Below are positions 34,181 through 43,135 of a stretch of 64,000 nucleotides of DNA, one piece after another (the first letter of the stretch is position 1; each line of letters starts with the position of its first letter). The position numbers and the translations under genes were made by a program. The stretch comes from Aquatica leii (Eukaryota > Arthropoda > Insecta > Coleoptera > Lampyridae), in assembly GCA_035610365.1 (NCBI GenBank), contig CM069432.1, positions 261,327,177 through 261,391,176 of the forward strand, given 5' to 3'. The notes beneath the pieces are model-generated. The model was not told where the DNA came from, made no database searches, and saw only the letters and a list, made by a program, of their open reading frames with translations.

Positions 34181-35170
34181 GAGAGAAAATATCCAATTAT
34201 ACTTGTTCCTTTACATGAAGCTCATCAGTTAACTTTACATGGAGGCCCGCAACTGATGGTGTCGTTCTGGCAAAATAAATATTGGATAATGAAGGGAGGT
34301 CAAAGAATTAAGAAATTTTACGGAAGGCGCAAGAATTGTGCTCGATTTAATGCAACACTAGATAACCAATTTATGTGTAAGTTACCTGGAGTTAGTCAAT
34401 CTATGACGTCGATTTTTTATTTGCGGAGTAGAATTTGTTGGTCTTTTCTTATGTAGCATGAGTAAGGGAACACGGAACTAAAACATATAAATTTATATCT
34501 GTTTGTTCGTTTGTATGGCCACTGAAGATATACATTTAGAGCTGGTAAATAATATCACAACTGAAACTTTTCTTGCGTGCTTTAAAATATTTGTAGCATG
34601 CAGAGGACATTGTCATGAGTTTTAGAACGATCATGGTACGACTCAGTAGAGGAAACGCTACTTAAGATGTGAAGACTAGAGAGAAACGAGCTTCCTGAAG
34701 AGTTGAGAAAATTGTTGTATGACAAGGGTGCTCGCTGAAAATATATACCGCCAGGAGCACCAAATTTTGGTGGATTATGGGAAGCGGGAGTCAAATTTGT
34801 TAAGTATCACCTGTAGAGAATATTAGGACACGCAGTCTTGACCTTTGCAGAGCTATATACTATTTTAACGCAAGTAAAAACTTACTTAAACTTGCGCCCA
34901 TTGACTACCTTAAACGACGTATTTGACTACTTAACTCCTGGTCATTTGCTGGTAGGTGAAGCCACTGTTGATCCGGTAGAAGTAAATAATACTCAGCTTA
35001 GCACGTTTAGTCTGTCTAGATGGCGACTAAACTAGAGAATGGTCCGAAACTTTTGGAGTAGATGGCAGTCAACATATCTCTCTTGTTTACAACAACGTCC
35101 GAAGGGGTTAAACCTTCAGAAAAATTTGAACATAGGAGACCTCGTGTTGATTAGGTACCACCAACTCAAT
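34180..35170 (+). pseudogene. BEL integrase
   Basis: The N-terminal zinc-binding side reads LTLHGGPQLMVSFWQNKYWI (34230-34290). The core region includes PPGAPNFGGLWEAGVKFVK (34750-34800), the conserved PPxAPHFGGxWExxVK motif ending the catalytic core. It is followed by TFAELYTILTQVKTYLNLRP and LTPGHLLVG (34838-34970). A chromodomain-less BEL tail follows (PPTQWRLGRF near 35160). Stops and frame changes are frequent. RT-type enzyme function is lost. Confidence 0.75.
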
Positions 35171-35325
35171 GGAGATTAGGACGATTTAAAACCCAGGTTT
35201 TGACAGCTTAATTTTAAACATTAATATTTAATTTTATTAAATAGTATTTGAATTTTGGACCAACGCTAAATTAGAGACAATTTACTTATTGCTAATTAAA
35301 ACATGAAATATTACACACGTGCAAT

Positions 35326-35410
35326 GTTATTTTTCATATCACCTGCATTGAAACAGCGAGTTTTGATCTCTGTTTTGCCAGTCGAAACAAGACAATTTCA
35401 GACCAATGCG
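35326..35410 (+). repeat. Left terminal inverted repeat of the recombinase element
   Basis: It pairs with 36899-36982. It carries two GAAACA-initiated modules at 35350 and 35384 (the second GAAACAAGACAATTTCAGAC). Confidence 0.75.
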
Positions 35411-35412
35411 AC

Positions 35413-35450
35413 TGTGCCGGGCAGAAACAACGTTGTTTCTGCCCGGCACA
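35413..35450. repeat. 38-bp perfect palindrome
   Basis: The left half TGTGCCGGGCAGAAACAAC is followed directly by its exact reverse complement, with no spacer; the centre is AACGTT at 35429-35434. It starts two bases inside the left terminal repeat and reuses the GAAACAAC module. Confidence 0.95.
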
Positions 35451-35604
35451 TTCATTTATTATTCATTTATTTATTGTTTATGTCTTTATTTTAAGTCTGT
35501 CAGAATCGCATTTGTTTATTATAAACAAAAATGAGTGAAATTATAATCGTCTGACAGCTGCGTTGTCAAATCGTTATTAAAGATTTCCATTAATTAAAAA
35601 TAAA

Positions 35605-36762
35605 ATGAGTACCCCAAAACATCTTACTGAAAAAGCAGTAGCAGTTTCCCTTGATTTATTGCCCACAAAATCTAAAGAAAAATATTTATCTTGTTACGAT
35701 AAATTTGTGAAGTGGAAAGAAGCAGAAGGAGCTACATCGTGGTCAGAGGATGTGTTGTTGAGTTATTTTGCGGAGGAATTATCAAAATACGCACCTACAA
35801 CTATGTGGTCTATTTATTCAATGTTGAAAACAACGATAAGTTCGAAACATAATGTAGATATAAGTAAATATTGTCGTTTGCAAGCTTTTTAAAGAAGAAA
35901 AGAATTGGATTTGCGAGTAAAAAATCCAAAGTTTTTTCTCCCACCGAAATAAATAAATTTCTCCGAGAAGCCCCAGATCGAGAGTATCTTCTTGTAAAGG
36001 TTAATATTATAATTTTTTTTACCTAAATTAATCTATAATTTATTTAAATCCTATGATGTATCTAAACTCAGCAATTTTACAATTAGGTTGTGGCAATTCT
36101 TGGAGTTCTTGGAGCATGTCGAGGAGCCGAATTGTGTGACATGGCCGTGGCTGATTTCGAAGACCTTGAAAACAAATTATTAAAAATAACAATTCCAACA
36201 ACAAAAAACCATATAAGTCGTACCTTTACAGTTGAAGGTGAATATTATGAAATAATAAAAAAATACGCGAGTTTAAGGCCTAAAAACGCAGAGTCCAGCC
36301 GCTTTTTCCTAAACTACCAAAAGGGCAAATGTACAAAACAGGTTATAGGAAAAAATAAAGTCGCCACCTGTCCTAAACAAATCGCTGAATTTTTAAATCT
36401 TCCTAAATCTGGAGAATATATTCCGGAGGACTTCAGCCACTTTACTCGCTGATTCTGGCGCAGATATAACCACTATAAAACGCCATGGTGGTTGGAAATC
36501 CACGACTGTCGCTGAAGGCTATATTCAAGATTCGACCAGTAATAAAAGAAAAATATCAAATCAAATCACTAAATGCATTGATGAATCTTCACCTCGTCCA
36601 TCGTTGGATCACATGGCTTTAGAAAAAAAAATTAGAAGTGAAAACTTTGTGAGCTTCTCTACAAAAACAGAAGAATCTAATTTAACAACGAAAGAGACAG
36701 TAACATCCAAACAAACCGTATATAATTTTCAAAATTGTACTATCAATACAATTAATTTTTAA
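35605..36762 (+). pseudogene. Crypton-like tyrosine recombinase, two exons, broken
   Basis: The gene starts at ATG 35605 (MSTPKHLTEKAVAVSLDLLP), with an N-terminal helical domain typical of tyrosine recombinases. A one-base loss in a T run near 35890 shifts frame. Exon 1 then reads to 35999, an 87-nt intron (GT at 36000, AG at 36086) follows, and exon 2 begins VVAILGVLGACRGAELCDM, carrying the first catalytic Arg. Near 36425-36440 a deletion of about 11 nt removes the segment just before RRTSATLLADSGADITTIKR, taking the expected His of HxxR. HGGWKSTTVAEGYI (His/Trp and Tyr boxes) is kept, and the frame runs to a stop at 36762. It is a close relative of insect Crypton recombinases with a dead active site. 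Confidence 0.82.
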
Positions 36763-36898
36763 ATTAACTTTAAAAAAAAATGTTAAATTAAAAAAAAACT
36801 GATAAACTGTTAAAATGTTAGATTAACTATATTAAAATGTTCTTTTATTATTTGATTTCTGAATTATTCAATAATTAAAATAGTATAAGATATTACTG

Positions 36899-36982
36899 CG
36901 CTATTTGTCTGAAATAGTCTTCCTTCGACTAGCAACAGAAATCAAAACTCGTTGTTTCATTCCAGGTGATATGAAAAATATA
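36899..36982 (-). repeat. Right terminal inverted repeat of the recombinase element
   Basis: The reverse complement reads TTTTTCATATCACCTGGAAT, then GAAACAACGAGTTTTGATTT, and ends ATTTCAGAC, matching the left repeat. Confidence 0.75.
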
Positions 36983-37110
36983 GTGTGTGGCACGGGATGA
37001 AACAAAGACGATTTCTGACCAGGGCGATGACAGCCCTCGCTTCGCTCGGGCAGTCAACTCTCGCCCTGGTCAGAAATCGTCTTGTTTCACCCCTTGCCAC
37101 ACAATATACT
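36978..37110. repeat. Foldback hairpin abutting the right terminal repeat
   Basis: Arms at 36978-37026 and 37061-37110 share GACGATTTCTGACCAGGGCG and GTGTGGCA with only a few mismatches. The loop at 37027-37060 has its own GCCC.CGCTTCGC.GGGC hairpin. The arm module GAAACAA.GACGATTTCTGACC is the same one found in the left terminal repeat, so it appears to be a related non-autonomous element or a duplicated terminus. Confidence 0.85.
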
Positions 37111-39118
37111 ATTATGTGTGATTACAGTTTTTTTTTACCATTTTATACTACTGCATAATTACGTTGTTGGAAATTAAGCCAAAGCGATTTATACAACCAA
37201 ACTCAGCGTAGTAATTTTATTTTAAGTTTTTATTATATCATAACGTGTATAGAAATTAAAAACTTAATTTTGTGTAATACTCCATGTTTTTCATTTAATT
37301 TTTTTTTATTCTTACTAAGTACTCTTTAATTGCGCAACGATCAGGAAAAATATTCTCCATTATTCAATTTCCTCTAAATTTTCAGTTTTATTATCAAATT
37401 AACCTCATAAATCTAGTTACAACTTCGTGATCCACTAAAGGAATAATTAACTTTGCTAGTATGACGTGAAAAACTCTTAATATAATAAGTGTTTTTTTGG
37501 AGTTATTTACTCATATTCAAAAGTCTGTTTATTTATTATATGAATTATGCCCGCATAATAAATACAATTCCTATTTCTATGTGTTTTATCAATAAAATTA
37601 AACACAAATAGACTATAAGTAGTTTTAAAGAATTTTGAGCGATCTTAAGAATATGTAGTATTGAATAAAAATTTATTTATAATTCTTATATTATACGCAT
37701 CCAATCCGTAAAGATGATGATTTAGGAAAATTTCCCCAACTCGTAAAATATAATCGAAATCAAATAAAACCCATTTTATGTAATAACCCAAATATTGATG
37801 CAGTAATTTGCATCTATTGAAAAATCATTGTTAATATTAATATCCTGAAAATGTTTAAGAAGATTTATAGTTGATTTATTCCTATAAATATTTTTAAGAG
37901 GAAATCTTAAGATATCCACTTTAAACAGGAAATTAGCGTTCGGATTTTGAATTTCCTGATTTTAAGTAAGTTCCTTGAAAATGAAATAGAAACATTGTTT
38001 GGATTTGGTACAATACGTGCGGTATAAATAACATTTAAATTTTTAGGCGAATAAATATTAACTATTTTAATTTTAGAGATAATAATTACGAGTTTCTAAA
38101 ACTTAATTTTAGTTTGTGAACGTACTCTTATTGTTAGTCATAGTATAATTAAGTTTTGAATAATTTGAAATTAAAATTTTGTAGTTAAGACAAGCTGGGT
38201 GGGTGCTCGAAAGTTAATTGAACTTTATGTAAATGTTCTTGTGTCACGTTTCCTTAAGCGCACCGGGATTTTTTTCGAACAATTTTTACCAAGGGCGTGA
38301 AATAATTTAATACTATAAACTCAATAAAAGTCTATGAAACGGTGACAACTTAATTGGTTTAATTTTTACGATGTTTTGGCATCGATTTTTTGGGAATAGA
38401 TTGGTGTAGTTTTAACAGTTATTGATGTTATTATTCCTTCAATTTTGATACAATTTTTTTTAAATGTTTATATTATCACAATCTGGTGTAGGTTTTATCA
38501 ATTTTTGGGAAAATTGAGACTTTAAAGAGTAAAAACATTTGTCGTAACACCAATGTAATCATCTAATTTCCATTTTTGTCCTTTTTTGCTAAGATCCATA
38601 ATCAGAACCGTAGAACGTAACATAAAATTGGAAACGTATTAAAACCAAATTCGTATCCATAACGTAACGCATCGAAAACATATCGAATTCGTAACGTAAA
38701 GACTATTATCTTACGTTCAAAATCGTAATTCGTAAAATGCATCGTAAAAATCGTGGAGCAAAGGAAATCGCACGTAAGTATAAAGAAAAAAATATCGTAT
38801 CTGAAAAAAAAAATAAAATGCAGAAAGACAAAGTTACACAGTGAGGATAGAAGAAAAAACATACCTCTTTAAATTACGGAGTTTTCTTTATCAAACGGAA
38901 TGAACGCATGTTAAACAACAAATCCACAAAAAATAGATTGCAAAACAACAAAAACAGATCCAACCACAATTTCAAATTTAACATGTGACCTGCTGCCACA
39001 GCAAGAACAACATACATCCGCCTTGTACAAAAGTGCAACAAAAGATAACTTAAAGGTGACTATAATTACATGTGCAGTGCATTGCGCAGAATAATTTGCG
39101 TACGCAGTGAATAAATTG
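37111..39118. other. AT-rich non-coding stretch
   Basis: No gene was identified. At 38590-38780 short CGTAACGTAA / TTACG-type words recur in both orientations without a regular period. Confidence 0.4.
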
Positions 39119-39167
39119 TACTAAGATAAGAATGTCTTCCGGGTTTGGACCGTGTCATTATTGTTGT
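39119..39167 (+). repeat. PLE left inverted repeat
   Basis: This is the inverted partner of 40948-40996. The shared segment stops where the hammerhead-like region starts, so only the outer part of the terminus is repeated. Confidence 0.9.
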
Positions 39168-39183
39168 AACCGAAGTTGCCAAC

Positions 39184-39215
39184 GTTTCGCCCACTTTCGT
39201 AAGGGGCTTCATCAG
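39184..39215 (-). ncRNA. Hammerhead ribozyme-like core in the PLE terminus
   Basis: On the minus strand CTGATGA (39215-39209) is followed by a stem-loop with GCCC/GGGC arms (39208-39189) and then GAAAC (39188-39184). This is the invariant order CUGAUGA, stem II, GAAA of the hammerhead core. Hammerhead motifs are known in the terminal repeats of Penelope-like elements. Stems I and III are not convincing by eye, and the motif is antisense to the RT, so activity is uncertain. Confidence 0.5.
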
Positions 39216-39249
39216 TCTAATTCAACGCTACAGTAGTTTTAAACCAAAT

Positions 39250-40160
39250 TGATTATGTTACGAAAATCAATTTTATTTTGTCTGAGGATACTTACGCTCT
39301 TCGAATTCACAACCCCACTTCGATGATTGAACGTGAGGTCAGCCAAATCATAAAATCTTTCAATCTACCTCCTGAAACTAAACGCCGACTTACCCCATCA
39401 GATTCTAAACCACCTCGTCTATACGGGCTTCCCAAAATTCACAAACAAGGTAATTCGTTTCGACCTAACGTCAGTACTATCCAATCTCCTACCTACAAGC
39501 TAGCCAAGTTCTTGTCCAACATTCTTTGCAAGTTTACAGGCAAAACCTTTTCTCACATCATCAACTCTCAGTATTTTATTCAACGTATAGAAAGTATAAA
39601 ACTTGAACCCCAAAATCTTCTCGTGAGCTTTGATGTTACTTCACCTTTTTACTAAAGTTCCTATTAAGGATTCGCTTATTATCATCAAACAGCTTCTGTC
39701 TCAACATGTCAAGGACTTCAGTTTGCTTCCTTTTATAGATAAGTGTCTATTTTCTACTTACTTCCAATTTTTTTCTGGTGCTGCTATGGGTTCTCCTCTA
39801 TCACCTGTTGTAGCTAACATTTTTATGGAATCCTTTGAAACAGTTGCTTTGGAGTCATCAATATTACAATTTAAAGTGTGGTTTAGGTATGTTGACGACA
39901 CGTTTATTATTTGATCTCATGGTCTACTTGAATTGTCTAAGTTTCTTGATCATCTTAACAATCAACACTTCGATATCAAATTTACTGTGGAAATCAAAAG
40001 TAATGCTTCTCTTCCGTTTCTTGACGTTCTTGTGACTCGTAAGCCCGACGGACTTCTGGGCCATTCTGTTTATCGCAAACTCACCCATACGGGCAGATAC
40101 CTTCATGGTTCGTCTCATCATCATCATGCACAGAAACGTTCTATTATTGAATCGTGCCTT
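39250..40160 (+). pseudogene. PLE reverse transcriptase
   Basis: The first frame to 39655 has YGLPKIHKQGNSFRPNVSTI (the GLPKIHK box) and LVSFDVTSPFY. A frame change near 39635 continues with VPIKDSLI and GAAMGSPLSPVVANIFMESF (39780-39830). VWFRYVDDTFII follows at 39880, with the catalytic Asp pair intact, and a stop at 39915. Another frame, 39933-40178, carries LPFLDVLVTRKPDGLLGHSV and YRKLTHTGRYLH, the conserved RT thumb of Penelope. Only two or three lesions disrupt it. Confidence 0.85.
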
Positions 40161-40179
40161 TTCTATTTGCCAACCTGAG

Positions 40180-40689
40180 AATCTGAACAATGGTTATGTA
40201 AAGCGAGATATTCATAGAGTTATTAATCGTCGTCTACATCCACGTACTCGATTACCTAAGGACATTTCTACTCCCAAATCCAACCCGAAATTGGCCTTTT
40301 TACCCTACATTCACAAGGTTTCAGATCAAATAGGGAAATTTCTTCGTAAGAATTGTATTAAACCCATATTCAACTCGACAGTCAAAATCGCTCAGATTCT
40401 TCCTTCTTTAACAGACAAATTTTCTACACTTTCATCTCAAGGTGTATACCAAATTCCTTGTTCATGTGGTTTAGTCTACATTGGTGAAACCGGTCGTTCC
40501 GTCATTGCTCGCATTTCAGAACATGATCGTTGTATAAGGAAAAGGTATATTTCCAAGTCTGCAGTTGCTGAACATTATTTTACTACAGGTCACAACATAG
40601 ATTTTTATAATGTTTCGTTGATTGCCATCTCCATTCTTTTTCAACAGGAAATTCCGAGAAAGCATAGAAATCATCAAACACCCCAATAA
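40180..40689 (+). pseudogene. PLE linker and GIY-YIG endonuclease
   Basis: The frame opens after a change near 40175. It has LAFLPYIHKVSDQIGKFLRK and then VYQIPCSCGLVYIGETGRSV with ISEHDRCIRK, the GIY-YIG nuclease start with a CxC pair, Arg and Glu/His positions. EHYFTTGHNIDF follows. FRESIEIIKHPNN sits in an adjacent frame at 40650-40690, the normal C-terminal end of Penelope proteins. The domain nicks target DNA for reverse transcription in the family. One frame change near the end separates the last block. Confidence 0.82.
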
Positions 40690-40947
40690 CTTCAATCGCG
40701 ATAATGGTTCCGAGCTATCCCCTTTTTGGTTCCCGGTCATTAGTCATTTATCGAACACGCCCCTTATCAACCGTAACTCAATCAGAGTCGAGACTATTTC
40801 TTCTTAAGTCACTTCTACGAAGTTTAGAATCTGGCTTGGTTCACAAGTTGATCGGTAGTGGTTCTTTGTTAGATTTTTGTTTGCTTTTTCAACCTATCGT
40901 TTTCTTTGTTTCCTTAGATTATGGCTTGTTTCATAAGTGGATAACCT

Positions 40948-40996
40948 ACAACAACAATGACACGGTCCAAACCTGGAAGACATTCTTATCTTAGTA
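40948..40996 (-). repeat. PLE right inverted repeat
   Basis: Reverse complement of 39119-39167 with two mismatches. Confidence 0.9.
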
Positions 40997-41129
40997 TAGA
41001 TTCCGGCCGCGGAAGCCTTCGCTATTACAAATAATAGTTGTAATTGCCAAAGGGTATGAAAATTTATACGAATTGGCAATAGACATTTCTTTACGAATTA
41101 TACACTATACTAACTATCACCTCTAAAAA

Positions 41130-42850
41130 AGGTTGAGTATAATTTAGATGATTAATTATAAAATATGAGAAATAAATGTGGAGGAATATAGCGTTTTCCT
41201 GGATATATGGAGGTTGGTGGATGAGACCCCATTGTCAGTTTGGCTGTAGTCTGCAGGCAACTACAGGTGGGTTAGACATTTTTTCGGTGAGGGCATTTTT
41301 ATGTTCTACGAACTGGTTGTTGTAGATAGTGGAGTTTCTTGTGCAACAGTTGGGATGTTCAGATTTGTATGGAGGGTATCATTCCGAATATACCAAGGCA
41401 CTTTAGTGATCGAGCGGAGGGTCTTAGATTAAAACCGCTCTAATATTTTGGTATGAGAGGCCTTTGTGCACCTCCAAAGTTGTATCCCATAGGTCTATAT
41501 GGCTTTCAAGATGACTTTGTATAGGAGGGAGAGTGAGTTGAGAACGAGGCCCTAGCAACCAGTACATTTCTTTGAGTTTCTTGTCGATTTGTTTCCATGG
41601 ATTCTCCAAGTGAGTTTTGTGCCGAGATGCATCACTAGATATTTTACTTTCGTTTTCGGTAACTGATACCTTCCATAGATTGTTCTAGTTCTGAAGTAGG
41701 TCAAGATGGTGTTGGAGACACCGTGTCGTCTGCGAATGTGGCAATCACTGTGTCTTTTGTAGTTGTCAGATCGGAAGTGTACAGTAGATAGTAGTGGTTT
41801 TGGTACACTAACTTGTAGATGATGTAATGCCATGGTAGTCTGTGCTTTATTTTGACTTGGTAGACCCGGTCAGTAGGGAACAATTGGAGTAACAAATACA
41901 GCTAGCTTGGAAAGTGAAGTTTCATTTTGTACAACAGCCCTTGATGCCAAACATTACCAAAGGCCTGCTTGATGCCTAGAAGTGCAGTAGCACAGACTTT
42001 TTTGGGTTCAAGGCCCTTTATAGTTTGACTAACGATTTGGTGGAGCTTGCAAAATCCGAATTGATAGGAAGGTATGTCGTCGTGGTCGACTGTTTTTTTA
42101 TTTGTTTAAGTAACAACCTTATAAATATTTTGGTCAGGAGAAGAAGGAGACATATTTGCCGATAAGATATGGATTAGTGGGGTAGTTTTTCAAGCTTAGC
42201 AATCATTACGATATAAGCGAACTGCCTTTGCATCGGAAAGTGGGCTAAGCGTAAGAAGCTATTGTTGATTGTGGTGATAAATACCACTGCTTTACTTTGG
42301 AGGTGGTGTAAAAGTTCTCCTATTATGTGATCGTAACCAGGCATTTTTGGTTTATTAGTGTGTCGAAGTTTATAACTGATTTTGACTGGAAAGAGTGTTG
42401 CAATGGGTAAATGAAATTGGCAAGGGGCAGGAATGAGGCGATTTTGTTGCTATCCTGATTCTTTTGGGGAAGAGGAGACTTAAAACAATCGGCTAGATGT
42501 GCTCCGTCTGTCTATCTGCCTTTTCTTTATCAGTTCTAACTCAGCTATGTTGGGTCTTTTGATGGGTGGTATTGTTACTATTATTTGTTTACATTTCTTT
42601 ATGATTTTCCATAAAATTTGATCGTCTGGGGAAATATTAGTAAGATAATAATTGAGTGAGTTGGGTACTTTCAGTAAGGTCGTGTGGAAGCGGCCGACAA
42701 GTCTATTTATTATAGGAGGTTTTGTCTTGTCGGGTTTGTGTTTTTGCCTACTGTTTTTGTGCTCTGCTTTATTTCTACTATGATCAATCAATGATCTTAC
42801 CATCTCGTTTAAAGTGCGGACTTTCAAATGTTTTTTCTAAAACTACATAT
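41130..42850 (-). pseudogene. Jockey-type non-LTR retrotransposon, copy A (endonuclease end and RT)
   Basis: The minus strand reads from 42827 (NYYLTNISPDDQILWKIIKK, the segment linking endonuclease and RT) through RT pieces. These are MPGYDHIIGELLHHLQSK, SFLRLAHFPMQRQFAYIVMI, SDLTTTKDTVIATFADDTVS (the FADD catalytic box near 41710), and KVKYLVMHLGTKLTW. It ends with LKEMYWLLGPRSQLTLPPIQ (41560-41500). This sequence of blocks is characteristic of insect jockey elements. Frame changes and stops occur about every 100-200 bp. The 3' end lies near 41130 and the 5' end is lost near 42850. Confidence 0.8.
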
Positions 42851-43135
42851 TAAACATTCCGAAAACTACATTTTAATCATTCACAAATATTGTCTTCATT
42901 TGCAAAAAGAATTATGGTCTCTCGTACAGAAATCCAAAATAAAATTGAAATTACAATGTTGATGACTGATTTAACAATTCAACAAAAACACTTTATGCGT
43001 ATAACGACAGTAGTTACACGTGTAGTTGTTGTCTTCAGCTTCAGTGTGTTTACTATGGACGCGCATTTTACACATCACACATATAACCCACAATTCCTTG
43101 GCGATGGGAAGTCCTGAATCGACACTTGTAGTTTT
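42851..43135. other. Left part of the sequence split by the nested retroelement
   Basis: This stretch and 45180-45370 were contiguous before the insertion at 43136. No protein was recognised in either part. It may belong to upstream sequence of one of the flanking minus-strand jockey copies. Confidence 0.4.

Larger units (their letters stand above)
27360..35200 (+). mobile_element. Degenerate BEL/Pao LTR retrotransposon with insertions
   Basis: Plus-strand pieces follow BEL/Pao order: LTR U5-like end with AATAAA (27477) and a primer site (27529), gag (28094-28625), protease (28842 onward), RT (29422-30064), RNase H-type domain (30968-31400) and integrase (34180-35170). Two stretches have no element coding, 30100-30960 and 31575-34180, and look like insertions. 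The left limit is a guess and the 3' LTR was not delimited. Confidence 0.72.
35326..36982 (+). mobile_element. Tyrosine-recombinase (Crypton-like) element with terminal inverted repeats
   Basis: A recombinase gene at 35605-36762 lies between inverted repeats 35326-35410 and 36899-36982, which align with about 80-85% identity by eye. Shared blocks include TTTTTCATATCACCTG, GAGTTTTGAT and ATTTCAGAC. Cryptons are DNA transposons that use a tyrosine recombinase and usually have no terminal inverted repeats. Either this lineage is unusual or a Crypton gene sits in another element's ends. Each repeat contains internally repeated GAAACAA-type modules that could serve as recombinase-binding sites (inference). 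Confidence 0.65.
39119..40996 (+). mobile_element. Penelope-like element with terminal inverted repeats
   Basis: RT and GIY-YIG endonuclease coding on the plus strand lies between inverted repeats 39119-39167 and 40948-40996 (49 bp, two mismatches by eye). These share TACTAAGATAAGAATGTCTT and TTTGGACCGTGTCATT. Penelope elements can carry their terminal repeats in inverted rather than direct orientation. The left end holds a hammerhead-like core beyond the repeat. It is the least decayed PLE in the window. Confidence 0.85.

Noticed and set aside
38590..38780. Regular tandem repeat of CGTAACGTAA
   Set aside because: The words recur at irregular distances and in both orientations, so no array can be defined.
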